Origin: JBNKHG01 sp050290225
Lineage (GTDB): Bacteria; Pseudomonadota; Gammaproteobacteria; Pseudomonadales; Cellvibrionaceae
Direction: 5' to 3'
NCBI GenBank assembly: GCA_050290225.1
Contig: JBNKHG010000048.1
Coordinates: 1-64,000, forward strand
DNA length: 64,000 nucleotides
Below, one piece after another: positions 45,631-54,474 of this stretch. The stretch's first letter is position 1. Each line of letters opens with the position of its first letter. The notes beneath the pieces were generated by a model. That model saw only the letters and a program-made list of their open reading frames with translations. It had not been told where the DNA came from and made no database searches. The translations under genes were made by a program, and so were the position numbers.

Positions 45631-47175
45631 GTGGTATCGAGAATACCCTTTTATCTTCTTATCTTTACGCTTTTGGCCGTAGGGGCAGGGATGACCTACT
45701 ATCGCCACTCGGTGTCGGAAGTACCCTGGTTCCCCGGGGAGTTGCGGCGCATGTGGTCGGTGGAGGCAAAGCTTGAGTTTGTAGCCTCCGGTGGTAGTGT
45801 CAAGGCCTCGTTCGCGATTCCCGACTCCCAGCCCGGGTTCGAGCGCATCAGCGAAAACAGCGCCAGTCCCGGATATGGCCTGGCATTCATCGATGCCGAC
45901 AGCGAGGGTGATGAACCCCGGGGAAGACGCGCGGAATGGTCCATCCGCAGGGCCAGTGGCACCCAGACGCTCTATTACCAAGTGAATATGCTGGTGGCCG
46001 GTGACGCCGATCTGGGGGTGGTGGCGCCGCCCCCGCTGGAACCACAGCTGGAGCCGGAACCTTATGCCACGGTGGCCGAACAGATGTTGCAGAATGCCCG
46101 CGCCCGCTCGGCAGATGCTTACACCCTTGCCCGTGAGCTGATTGCAGAATTCAATGCCAAGGCACAGAGCGCCACTCTGTTGTTGCAGCGCAAAACCCGG
46201 TTGAGCTGGCTGGTGGAGCTGTTGCAGCGCGCCGGTGTGCCCGCCCGCGAGGTGCAGGCGCTGCAGCTGGAAGACGGGCGCCGTCGTCAGGAACTGGTGA
46301 GCTATCTGCAGGTGTTCCATGGGGAAGAGGCGACTTACCAGCTGTTTGACGCCGACAGCGGTCGGCAGGGGCGTCCCGCGAATCTGATGTTGTGGGAGTA
46401 TCGCTCCGGACCGGTGTTGGACCTGGTCGGTGGTCACAATTCGCGTGTGACTTTCTCCATGATCAGGCAGGAACTGCCCATCAACCAGATCTCGCGTTCT
46501 GTGTCATTGGATGAGACACCGCTGCTTAATTTTTCGATTCATAGCCTGCCTCTGGAAGAACAGGCGCTGTTCAAGGGGATCCTGTTGATCCCGGTGGGGG
46601 TGCTGGTGGTAGTGTTAATGCGTATTCTGGTCGGTCTTCGCACCTCCGGTACGTTCATGCCGGTGCTGATCGCTATCGCCTTTATCCAAACAAGTTTGCT
46701 TACCGGCCTGCTGGGGTTCCTGTTGATTGTGGGCACCGGTCTTATCATCCGTTCCTACCTGTCACACCTGAATTTGTTGCTGGTGGCCAGGATATCGGCG
46801 GTGATTGTTACCGTGATTATTATGATTTCGTTGATCTCAGTGCTGGCCTACCAGTTGGGGCTGAGTGAGGGTATGAAAATCACCTTCTTCCCGATGATTA
46901 TTCTTGCCTGGACCATTGAACGTATGTCCATACTCTGGGAAGAAGAGGGGGCCCACGAAGTCCTGGTTCAGGGTGGGGGGTCTCTTCTGGTAGCTATACT
47001 GGCCTATCTGGTGATGGATAACACCTGGGTGAGGCACCTGACCTTTAATTTCCTCGGTCTGCAGCTGGTGATTATAGCGATTGTATTATTGGCCGGAAAT
47101 TATACCGGTTACCGTCTGTTGGAGCTCAAACGTTTTCGCCCCCTGGTTGAAAAAACTGGGGAGCGGGAGGTTTGA
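45631..47175 (+). CDS. Inactive transglutaminase fused to 7-TM domain
   Basis: This 514-residue membrane protein has an N-terminal anchor (FYLLIFTLLAVGAGMTYY) and a periplasmic part (about 25-305) with an inactive transglutaminase-like fold (LLQRKTRLSWLVELLQRAGVPAREV). Seven C-terminal helices follow (from LLIPVGVLVVVLMRILVGL to VIIAIVLLAGNYTGYRLL). This layout is known only from operons with a retropepsin-like protein and an ATP-grasp ligase, exactly as found here. It overlaps the ligase gene by four bases. Confidence 0.88.
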   Translation: MVSRIPFYLLIFTLLAVGAGMTYYRHSVSEVPWFPGELRRMWSVEAKLEFVASGGSVKASFAIPDSQPGFERISENSASPGYGLAFIDADSEGDEPRGRRAEWSIRRASGTQTLYYQVNMLVAGDADLGVVAPPPLEPQLEPEPYATVAEQMLQNARARSADAYTLARELIAEFNAKAQSATLLLQRKTRLSWLVELLQRAGVPAREVQALQLEDGRRRQELVSYLQVFHGEEATYQLFDADSGRQGRPANLMLWEYRSGPVLDLVGGHNSRVTFSMIRQELPINQISRSVSLDETPLLNFSIHSLPLEEQALFKGILLIPVGVLVVVLMRILVGLRTSGTFMPVLIAIAFIQTSLLTGLLGFLLIVGTGLIIRSYLSHLNLLLVARISAVIVTVIIMISLISVLAYQLGLSEGMKITFFPMIILAWTIERMSILWEEEGAHEVLVQGGGSLLVAILAYLVMDNTWVRHLTFNFLGLQLVIIAIVLLAGNYTGYRLLELKRFRPLVEKTGEREV

Positions 47176-48143
47176 GCAGCCCTCTATCACGCTGGCATCG
47201 CTGGTTCAATCCCTCGCATCTGCGCGGTCGCGGTGTATTGGGAATGAATCAGCGCAATATTGACTATATTGGGCGCTACAATCCTCGCCGCCTGTATCCC
47301 CTGGTCGATGATAAGCTCAAAACCAAGCGCCTGGCTCTGGATGCCGGACTGAGTGTCCCCGAATTGGTGGGGGTGATTGAGAGCCAACACCAGGTCCGGG
47401 AGTTGGGTCAGATGGTATTGGACGCGCCGGGCTTTTGTATCAAGCCCGCCAAGGGTTCTGGAGGCAAGGGTATTCTGGTGATAACCCGCCAGCAAAATGG
47501 CGAGTTCTATAAACCCAATGGCCAGAGCCTGACCCTGTCCGAGTTGGAGCGACATGTCTCCAATATTCTGGCGGGACTGTATTCCCTTGGCGGCGCGAGC
47601 GATGTAGCCCTGATAGAAGGCTTGATTGAGCCTGACAAGGTGTTTAGCGGTTACACCTATGAAGGGGTGCCCGATACCCGTGTAATCGTTTTCCGCGGGT
47701 TTCCTGTGATGGCGATGATGCGGCTGTCGACTGCGGAATCCCACGGCAAAGCCAATTTGCACCAGGGGGCGGTAGGTGTTGGCTTGAACATCGCCAGCGG
47801 TTGGGCCTTGCATGCCGTGCAACACGATCAACCCTTGCGCCTGCACCCGGACACGGGCAAGGACCTGTTGGGTTTGCAGGTGCCCAGTTGGGTGTCGCTA
47901 CTGGAAATTGCCTGCGCCTGTTACGAGATCTCGGGGCTGGGCTACCTGGGAGCTGACCTGGTACTGGATCAAAGGCGCGGGCCGGTGTTGTTGGAGCTCA
48001 ACGCCCGACCCGGTTTAAGCATTCAAATTGCCAATGGACAGGGGCTCCTGCCGCGGTTGCGCCTGATTGAGTCCCTGGGAAAGAAATCGAATTTTACTGT
48101 GGCGGATCGGGTGGCATTTGCGCGTGAGCAGTTTGCTGGCTAA
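47172..48143 (+). CDS. ATP-grasp (glutamate-ligase-like) enzyme
   Basis: This 323-residue ATP-grasp protein of the alpha-L-glutamate ligase-like type has GVLGMNQRNIDYIGRYNPR at the N-terminus, the nucleotide-binding IKPAKGSGGKGILVI, LIEGLIEPD and the metal site VLLELNARPGL. It probably forms an amide or peptide bond on an unidentified substrate. The start is a TTG overlapping the upstream stop (TTTGA); ATG 47244 is an alternative but would drop residues conserved in relatives. Operon order supports joint function with the two preceding genes. Confidence 0.87.
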   Translation: MSSPLSRWHRWFNPSHLRGRGVLGMNQRNIDYIGRYNPRRLYPLVDDKLKTKRLALDAGLSVPELVGVIESQHQVRELGQMVLDAPGFCIKPAKGSGGKGILVITRQQNGEFYKPNGQSLTLSELERHVSNILAGLYSLGGASDVALIEGLIEPDKVFSGYTYEGVPDTRVIVFRGFPVMAMMRLSTAESHGKANLHQGAVGVGLNIASGWALHAVQHDQPLRLHPDTGKDLLGLQVPSWVSLLEIACACYEISGLGYLGADLVLDQRRGPVLLELNARPGLSIQIANGQGLLPRLRLIESLGKKSNFTVADRVAFAREQFAG

Positions 48144-48231
48144 GCCGGCGGCCCCGCGATTGTCATCATTTTAGTCCTATACTTAATTTATGAAACTACG
48201 CCAAAAGGTGGGGAATGGGACGCGATAGGCA

Positions 48232-48729
48232 ATGAAAACTCTCTATCTCGCTCGACATGCAAAATCCAGTTGGGATTGTCCGGGGGTGGAGGATTGGGAG
48301 CGTCCGCTCAATACGCGTGGGGAGAAGAACGCGCCGTTAATGGCCAGGCAACTGGCTGAATGCATCGTAAAACCCGATGCCATCGTGTCGAGCCACGCTG
48401 TCAGGGCCATGATGACGGCGAAGGTCTATGCCCAGGCTCTGGGCTTTGTCGAAGAGGAGATTGAAATCGATCGCGCCGCCTACGGCGCGGGCGTTGATGA
48501 ACTGCTGGATATTATCCGCGATTTTGATAACCGCCAGACTGCGATGATGCTGGTGGGGCATAACCCGGGACTGACGGATCTGGCCAATTACCTGTGTGAT
48601 GAGCGTGTTACCGACGATTTGCCAACCTGTGGGATTGTGGTGATAAGTCTGCCTGTGGAGCATTGGCAGGCGGTTACTGCCAGCGAGGGGACCTTGGTGA
48701 ATTTATTGCGCCCTAAGCGCCGGATTTAA
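48232..48729 (+). CDS. sixA: Phosphohistidine phosphatase SixA
   Basis: This 165-residue histidine phosphatase has the catalytic RHAKS at 8-12 and a second His in MLVGHNPGLTDLANYL. SixA removes phosphate from histidines, in E. coli from PtsN-type phosphotransfer partners. It is a stand-alone gene 88 bp after the ATP-grasp ligase gene. Confidence 0.93.
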   Translation: MKTLYLARHAKSSWDCPGVEDWERPLNTRGEKNAPLMARQLAECIVKPDAIVSSHAVRAMMTAKVYAQALGFVEEEIEIDRAAYGAGVDELLDIIRDFDNRQTAMMLVGHNPGLTDLANYLCDERVTDDLPTCGIVVISLPVEHWQAVTASEGTLVNLLRPKRRI

Positions 48730-48832
48730 TGTAATGTGTGGCATCCCGGATTTGAACTGAGACGTTGTTTTTCCGCTTTCTTTGATTTCTATCGCGCTTG
48801 CTATTCCATTTGTCCCAACGCCAAGCTGCCAC

Positions 48833-49378
48833 TTAAGCGGTTGCCTCTACCAGCATCCTGTCGTACTTCTTGCTCAACAGATCGTAAAACTGCTCGCGCA
48901 GTTTGTGGATATCCTGCTTGATATCGGCGATTTCCTGACTGCTGATATCCTTGCGTCCCACATACACCTGTTTGCGGAAGTGCGCGATTTTGGCACCGTA
49001 TAAACGCAAAGTCTTTTCCAGGCCTTTTTCACCCAACATCAGCAGCTTGGCCTCGGCATCGGCCATTTTCTTGAATTCCGCTACCAGCTCCAGATTCACG
49101 GCGTCAAATTCCTGTTTGCGTGCTACCGGCCAGCGATGGCCGAAGCGGATGGATTCGATCACCAGCGCCGAGTATTTGGCGAAAATGTGGGTGATATTGC
49201 CGACATCGGCCGAAATAGCTTCCAGCGTCGCCAGGCGCTTCTGGGCGCGAGCGTTGGTGGCGCGGGCAGCCCCGGGGTGGCGCCGAGAGATAATCCAGGC
49301 GGAAAGTCCAGTTACCAATGCACCAAGTCCCACCTTGGCCGAAGTGTCTACCAGCTGTATGAGAGTGGCTTCATCCAT
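48833..49378 (-). CDS. Conserved hypothetical membrane-anchored helical protein
   Basis: The 181-residue protein has a short N-terminal hydrophobic segment (GLGALVTGLSAWII) and then a long alpha-helical, charged region (about 45-180) without a recognised domain. It may be a membrane-anchored coiled-coil protein. The ATG giving MDEATLIQ is chosen because AGGA lies seven bases upstream; a frame nine codons longer is possible. Function is unknown. Confidence 0.65.
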   Translation of the reverse strand: MDEATLIQLVDTSAKVGLGALVTGLSAWIISRRHPGAARATNARAQKRLATLEAISADVGNITHIFAKYSALVIESIRFGHRWPVARKQEFDAVNLELVAEFKKMADAEAKLLMLGEKGLEKTLRLYGAKIAHFRKQVYVGRKDISSQEIADIKQDIHKLREQFYDLLSKKYDRMLVEATA

Positions 49379-49521
49379 ACAAAGTCCTGCCCTAATCAAT
49401 GTCAATAAGAGTCAATGTCGATGAGCTGACGGTTTTATGACGGTCGGGAGGTGTTCAGCAATTATCAGGCCAGAGTGGTATAAAGGCCGCAAATCAAGTT
49501 GTTCAATGGGGTGGTCAGGAT

Positions 49522-49749
49522 TCAAGCATTGCGTAACGGTGCCAGCAGGCTTTCCAGGCCATTGAGCTTGATTTGGTATAAAAGGGCCAATTGCTCACCT
49601 AAGCGGCCCCTGGGGAAGCCCTGCTGGTTAAACCATACAAGATAGGGTTCAGGCAAATCCGCCAGCAGGCGTCCATGATATTTTCCGAAGGGCATGCTGG
49701 TGGTAACGAGGTCCTTGAGCAAGCTGGGATCGAGGGGTAAGTCTTCCAT
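49522..49749 (-). CDS. DUF3820 family protein
   Basis: This 75-residue protein has the DUF3820 core (MPFGKYHGRLLADLPEPYLVWF) and a helical tail. The family is small and cytoplasmic and has been linked to quorum-regulated factors in name only; function is unclear. It overlaps the upstream yciH gene by one base (TGATG), so the two are probably translated together. Confidence 0.88.
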   Translation of the reverse strand: MEDLPLDPSLLKDLVTTSMPFGKYHGRLLADLPEPYLVWFNQQGFPRGRLGEQLALLYQIKLNGLESLLAPLRNA

Positions 49750-50072
49750 CAGCCACCGGCCAGTTTTACGGTATAACCCTTGTCTTCGAGGGCTACCTTT
49801 ATTTTGTCCCGGTGATCTCCCTGAATTTCGATGATGCCGTCCTTAACTGATCCGCCCGTGCCGCAAATCTGTTTTAACTGCTTTGCCAACGCCTTCAGCT
49901 TTGGCATATCGAGAGGGATGCCGCTGATCGCGGTGACCCCTTTGCCCTTGCGTCCGCTGGTTTCGCGTCGAATTCGGACTATGCCGTCCCCCTGGGGTTG
50001 GTTGGGCTTTTCCTTTTCCGCTTTTATGCGGCCCTGGTCGGTGGAGTAAACCAGGCGGCTGTTTTTAGTCAT
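49749..50072 (-). CDS. yciH: Translation initiation factor SUI1/YciH family
   Basis: This 107-residue bacterial eIF1-like protein has the RRETSGRKGKGVTAISGIPLD, LKQICGTGGSVKDG and IEIQGDHRDKI segments typical of YciH. It resembles eukaryotic eIF1 and affects initiation-codon choice in E. coli. It lies first in a two-gene pair with DUF3820. Confidence 0.92.
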   Translation of the reverse strand: MTKNSRLVYSTDQGRIKAEKEKPNQPQGDGIVRIRRETSGRKGKGVTAISGIPLDMPKLKALAKQLKQICGTGGSVKDGIIEIQGDHRDKIKVALEDKGYTVKLAGG

Positions 50073-50468
50073 GCTGAAATGTTTCTCGGTAAATAGCGTT
50101 AGAAATTATGGTTCTTCAGAAAAATTTGTGGGTTGTTATGATTCATGCTTTGGCAACGACGTTTCGTTCGTGCCGCAAGCGGACGAACCGACGTGCCACG
50201 AATACTTGTGGCTTGCCGCTTGAAGCCGCAAGCCGCAAGCCGCAAGAGCCCGCTTTTGGCACTTTGCTGACTATCACATCGTGCCTAAACCTTCTAATAA
50301 ATGATATCCGAATAATATTTACCGACCTACCACAAAAAGATCTTGAATTTCAACAGGTTAATAGACTCTCGAATTACATCATACCCACGGATTATTCAGA
50401 GGAACCGAAATTATAGGTCGTTCGCAAAAGCATTTCCGTGATTGCAGCATGGATCTTAGGGCCAAGGG
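50073..50468. other. Intergenic stretch with heptad array D
   Basis: This 396-bp gap has no credible gene; a 102-codon frame at 50108-50416 is not counted because it runs through repeat sequence and resembles no known protein. It holds the 7-bp array at 50202-50249 and an upstream inverted word around 50157-50190. It is downstream of the Cys-rich protein gene and upstream of yciH; the only promoter needed is that of yciH. Confidence 0.5.
50202..50249. repeat. Heptad inverted array D
   Basis: Three NNNCTTG units (50202-50222) are followed by AAGCCG and three CAAGNNN units (50229-50249). The order is the reverse of arrays A and C: CTTG units come first. It is the shortest of the four arrays. 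Confidence 0.75.
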
Positions 50469-50798
50469 CTATGGCTTGGGTGGTAGTTTGGCCTTGGCGA
50501 GTTTCTGTGTAAACAGTCCCACCAAAGTGATTGCCACTCCCAGGGCGAACAGGTGGCGGCTGTCCATCAATCCGATGTCCCAATAGTGAAACAGGGGTGC
50601 CAGAATAACGGCCACAAACAGGCCGGCAGACAACACGGTATCCGCTTTTTCCGGGTAAACAATGCCTTTTTGGCAATAAGGACAGGGAAAGGGTTTGCTC
50701 TTCAGAAAATCGTGCAACAGGTTGTGGCGATTGAGCAGGCGTTTGTCCATCGGTTTGTTGCAGTGGGGACAGTGTAGAGGCTTGATCAGTAATGCCAC
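50469..50798 (-). CDS. Cys-rich zinc-ribbon membrane protein, unknown
   Basis: This 109-residue protein has an N-terminal part with CPHC and CPYC (residues 10-45), spaced like a four-Cys zinc ribbon. Two membrane helices follow (about 55-75 and 82-102). It is not assigned to a named function. It lies 27 bp after the amino acid permease gene, on the same strand, so they may be cotranscribed. Confidence 0.65.
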   Translation of the reverse strand: MALLIKPLHCPHCNKPMDKRLLNRHNLLHDFLKSKPFPCPYCQKGIVYPEKADTVLSAGLFVAVILAPLFHYWDIGLMDSRHLFALGVAITLVGLFTQKLAKAKLPPKP

Positions 50799-50825
50799 AA
50801 AATTACCTAACGATAACGGGGTGGG

Positions 50826-52043
50826 TTATACCACCTGAATTAACAGGAACAGAAGGCACAGGGTAAGCCCTAAGGCGGGGATTGCCAAGGCTGCCAATCG
50901 CAAACAGGCTTTACCGCTGCTACGGGTTTGCCACTCCACGGCCAGCAGTGCGGCATTCACCAGGGCGAACACTAATAGCATGATGGTACTGGTGAGTTTG
51001 GCCAGGCTGACGATCGGCAACCAGAGCGCGAATATCAGCACTGCCGCGCCAACCACCAGGGTGGCGGGCACGGGTGTCCTCAATCGCGGATGCAGGTGAC
51101 TGAACAGATCGTGCGCCAGTTTTCGTCTTGCCATGCCGAACAGTACTCGCGCTCCCATGATAATTTGCACCAGGGCACCGTTGCTGATTGCAACCAGGCT
51201 GATTAGTCCAATCACCCATACCGGGATGTCGCTATTCGCTTCGATAATTGCCGCGAAGGGGGCCTCACTCTGGCTCAGTACCTCCAGCGGCAGGGCTGAG
51301 ACGGCAACCACGGCGACCAGGATATACAGCAATGTCGTTACTGTCAGTGCCAAACCGATGCCCCAGGGCATATTGGTTTGTGGCGACTTCACCTCCTCTG
51401 CCATATTGACCATGTCCTCAAATCCGATATAAGCATAGAAGGCCAGAAAGGCGCCGATGAAAATGCCCCGCCAGGCTTGCCACTCCAGGCCTGGAACAAA
51501 CGTCTGGAGTGCATCCTCGGTTGACGATCTCGCGCCGATTCCCAGCACCAGCGCTATGCCCACCAGCTCGATCAGGGTAATCAATACTGCCACGCCAACC
51601 GCTTCCAGCACCCCTCGGCAGGCGATAAAAGTCAGCGTGAACACGACCAGGGTGATGCTCACGTTGTGTGGCAGTGACACGAACAAGTCCAGGTAACCGG
51701 CAAAACCGCGACTGATCGTGGCGGCCGACACAACGCCTGTTAGAATGATCGCCCAGCCCACTGCAGAAGCCAGGCGTTCGCTGCCGAAGGCTTCGCGCAC
51801 GTAAACGGATTCTCCTGCGCTGAATGGAAAGCGGCTGGACAATTTGGCGTAGGAGTAGGCGCTAAAACTGACAATCAGCGCCGACATCATAAACGCTGCG
51901 GGGGCGAAGCTGCCCGCCGCCGCGGCCACTTTGCCGATCAGTACATAGATGCCGGCTCCGAGAATCGTGCCGACGCCATAAAAAACCAGCAGTGGCAGAG
52001 ATAGCCGGCGCGCGAGCTCTTTTGTGGTGGTGTCCGCATTCAA
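50826..52043 (-). CDS. APC-family amino acid permease
   Basis: This 405-residue transporter has about 11-12 membrane segments, beginning LPLLVFYGVGTILGAGIYVLIG; FYAYIGFEDMVNMAEEV is the conserved APC segment in helix 6. The substrate cannot be assigned. TTG is taken as start because GAAGGA lies eight bases upstream and the family N-terminus fits; a longer ATG frame would run through the divergent channel gene. The divergent promoters share the gap 52044-52136. Confidence 0.85.
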   Translation of the reverse strand: MNADTTTKELARRLSLPLLVFYGVGTILGAGIYVLIGKVAAAAGSFAPAAFMMSALIVSFSAYSYAKLSSRFPFSAGESVYVREAFGSERLASAVGWAIILTGVVSAATISRGFAGYLDLFVSLPHNVSITLVVFTLTFIACRGVLEAVGVAVLITLIELVGIALVLGIGARSSTEDALQTFVPGLEWQAWRGIFIGAFLAFYAYIGFEDMVNMAEEVKSPQTNMPWGIGLALTVTTLLYILVAVVAVSALPLEVLSQSEAPFAAIIEANSDIPVWVIGLISLVAISNGALVQIIMGARVLFGMARRKLAHDLFSHLHPRLRTPVPATLVVGAAVLIFALWLPIVSLAKLTSTIMLLVFALVNAALLAVEWQTRSSGKACLRLAALAIPALGLTLCLLFLLIQVV

Positions 52044-52136
52044 TTGGGTTGTCCTTCGAAGGGCTTCGAGCGCTCCCTTGATTTTAGTCCGATTAAGCGA
52101 ATAGCATACGTGAAATCCTCTGGGAACAGACTCGCT

Positions 52137-52952
52137 ATGGATCACGCTCGGCTTAAGGATACCCTGTATACGGTTATTTTTGGCACAGACACGCCGGCCG
52201 GCAAAAGGTTTGATCTGGTGTTGATCTACTCCATCCTCATCAGTGTCATAGCGGTGATGGCGGATACTGTCTCTGGCATTGCTGCCGGTTATCATCGCGA
52301 ACTGCGTGTCATTGAGTGGGTTTTCACCGGTTTGTTCACCGTTGAATACTGTCTGCGCATCTATTGTTCACCGCGCCCACTTCGCTATATCCGCAGTTTT
52401 TACGGGATTGTGGATCTGTTTGCCATCCTCCCCTCCTATCTCGGTATATTTGTGGCTGATGCCAATAATCTGATGATTATTCGCCTGTTACGGCTTTTCC
52501 GTATTTTCCGGGTATTGAAGTTGATGCGTTATATCAGCGAAGCCAATGTGCTGATGCGGGCTATGCTGATGTCGCGGAGAAAGATTTTTGTGTTTTTCTC
52601 TTCGGTGTTGATCCTCAGTGCGCTGTTCGGTTCGCTGATGTATATCGTCGAGGGGCCTGGGAACGGTTTCACCAGTATTCCCAAGAGTATTTACTGGACT
52701 ATCGTCACCATTACCACTGTGGGTTACGGTGACATTACTCCGCAAACAACCCTCGGACAGGTGATTGCAGCCGCGGCCATGTTGACGGGTTATTCCATCA
52801 TTGCGGTACCTACGGGAATTCTCACTGCCGAGCTGACCCACGAAATGAATCGGGAGCGCCTGACGCGCCGGTGCCAAAACTGTTTTCGCTGGGGTCATGA
52901 ACAGGACGCCAGTTACTGCAAGTTCTGTGGTGCCGCCCTGCCCAAGGTCTGA
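52137..52952 (+). CDS. Kv-type voltage-gated ion channel with zinc-ribbon tail
   Basis: This 271-residue six-helix channel has a voltage-sensor S4 with arginines every third position (RLLRLFRIFRVLKLMR), and the K+ selectivity filter TVGYGD at 194-199 (ITTVGYGDITP). The C-terminus is a four-Cys zinc ribbon: C246, C249, C261 and C264 (CQNCFRWGHE ... YCKFCG). The ribbon is unusual for this family. The ATG 52137 is chosen; GTG 52110 or the longer frame from 52044 are less likely because they overlap the divergent permease start. Confidence 0.88.
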   Translation: MDHARLKDTLYTVIFGTDTPAGKRFDLVLIYSILISVIAVMADTVSGIAAGYHRELRVIEWVFTGLFTVEYCLRIYCSPRPLRYIRSFYGIVDLFAILPSYLGIFVADANNLMIIRLLRLFRIFRVLKLMRYISEANVLMRAMLMSRRKIFVFFSSVLILSALFGSLMYIVEGPGNGFTSIPKSIYWTIVTITTVGYGDITPQTTLGQVIAAAAMLTGYSIIAVPTGILTAELTHEMNRERLTRRCQNCFRWGHEQDASYCKFCGAALPKV

Positions 52953-52953
52953 T

Positions 52954-54063
52954 CTAGTGCAGGGAATTGCCCGAGTTCAGCTGTTTGTCCCTTTGTGCCG
53001 GGGGGAGATTGCGACAGTCTTCCCAGCGACTGTGCCTCGCCGGAGAGAGGTAAAGCTTGGCTTCCGCCAGGCGGTTGGCGATCAGGTTGGTGGCGATCCG
53101 GGTATGACTGGCCTGTTTGAAAATATCCCCAAGGGTCGTGCCAATGGCATTGATCTTTTTGTCAATGGTTTCGGCACTGGCATGACGATGGTGACAGGCG
53201 GCGTAGATCAGGCCTCCGGCGTTGATGGCATAATCGGGGGCATAAAGAATATCCCGCTCAAGCAGGGCCTGCCCCAAGTGTTCCTCCGCCAGCTGGTTGT
53301 TGGCGGAGCCGGCGATAATGGCACAGCGAAATTCAGTTAGTGTGTGCTCGCTTACTATGCCGCCAAGGGCACATGGGGTAAAGACGTCGGAGTCGATCCG
53401 GTGTATATCCTTTGCCGACACCGGTGTGGCGCCGGTCAGTTCGCAACATTGGCGGACTCTATCGCTATCCATATCAGCCACGCTCAGGCGGGCCCCGGCT
53501 TTGGCCAACCGCTGCGCCAGGTTCAAACCCACATGTCCCAATCCCTGCAGGGCGATATGGATACCCTCCAGCTGCCTGCGACCCAGACGATGGGCAACCG
53601 CAGCCTGGATGCCAACAAATACACCTAGGGCTGTATAAGCCGAAGGGTTACCCTCGGCGGAAGTACTGGTCGTGAAGGGAGTGCGGCTGGCAATAATATC
53701 CATGTCCTCAGAATTGGTACCACTGTCGACGGCAGTGATATAACGCCCACCCAGGCTGTCAATAAAGTCGCCAAAGGCTTCCATAAGTGCTCGCCGGTTA
53801 AAGGCGGTACGTGGCTTGAGCAGGACGGCCTTGCCACCGCCGTGAGGGATGTCGGCGAGGGCCGCTTTATAGCTCATGCCGCGGGCGAGTCGTGCGGCAT
53901 CGGCAATGGCGGATTCAGTATCGGGGTATTCCAGAAAGCGGCAGCCGCCCAGTGCCGGGCCACGACGGGTGCTGTGAATGGCGATAATGGCTTTTAGGCC
54001 GGAGCGAGGATCCTGGTGCAAATGCAGGTCGGGCAGTTGCTCACGCGTCATCAAGTCAAACAT
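52954..54063 (-). CDS. Leucine/valine-type amino acid dehydrogenase
   Basis: This 369-residue Glu/Leu/Phe/Val dehydrogenase-family enzyme deaminates a branched or aromatic amino acid with NAD. Features are PALGGCRFLEY, the active-site Lys in GGGKAVLLKP, and the dinucleotide fold GLGHVGLNLAQRLAKAG. The ATG has AGGAG six bases upstream; a GTG six codons earlier is discarded. It ends two bases from the channel stop (convergent). The preferred amino acid cannot be told from sequence alone. Confidence 0.9.
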   Translation of the reverse strand: MFDLMTREQLPDLHLHQDPRSGLKAIIAIHSTRRGPALGGCRFLEYPDTESAIADAARLARGMSYKAALADIPHGGGKAVLLKPRTAFNRRALMEAFGDFIDSLGGRYITAVDSGTNSEDMDIIASRTPFTTSTSAEGNPSAYTALGVFVGIQAAVAHRLGRRQLEGIHIALQGLGHVGLNLAQRLAKAGARLSVADMDSDRVRQCCELTGATPVSAKDIHRIDSDVFTPCALGGIVSEHTLTEFRCAIIAGSANNQLAEEHLGQALLERDILYAPDYAINAGGLIYAACHHRHASAETIDKKINAIGTTLGDIFKQASHTRIATNLIANRLAEAKLYLSPARHSRWEDCRNLPPAQRDKQLNSGNSLH

Positions 54064-54474
54064 AGTCTTCTCCTTTGACACTTAACCATCGCGCTTTCAC
54101 GCAATGAGGTCATACCGCGATGCTGAGGCAAATGGATCGCGGAACGCTTGGGCTCGGTGTTAAGGAGGGCGTTGCAACACACTCGATTTAAATATCTATT
54201 GTCAGTATAGAAATAGACAGCGGGGTTGTTTTTCCTGTTTTAGACTGTGCGGCTATATGTAAAATAGCCAGTCTCAACGGGGAGAATAAGATTCAAAAAG
54301 TGTAGGATAGGTGTTTTCTTTTTGCGGGTAGGCGCTGGTTTATTAGGATAATCCGCCACTGGTGAAAAATTGTCAAAAAATGGGTCGGAAAGTGCCTGCG
54401 GTCTTTGTTAACGTATCGGGAAATTTGGGGCGGGTAGTAAGCCCGGCCATGGTTAGTTAAGTGAAGGTATTTTG
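54064..54474. other. Divergent intergenic region, nothing recognised
   Basis: This 411-bp stretch separates the dehydrogenase and esterase genes. No operator, riboswitch or terminator could be supported, though both genes need promoters here. Confidence 0.4.

Noticed and set aside
45370..46437. 355-codon minus-strand frame opposite the retropepsin and 7TM genes
   Set aside because: It is antisense to two family-recognised genes.
50108..50416. 102-codon plus-strand frame
   Set aside because: It runs through the heptad array and looks like no protein; it has no ribosome binding site.
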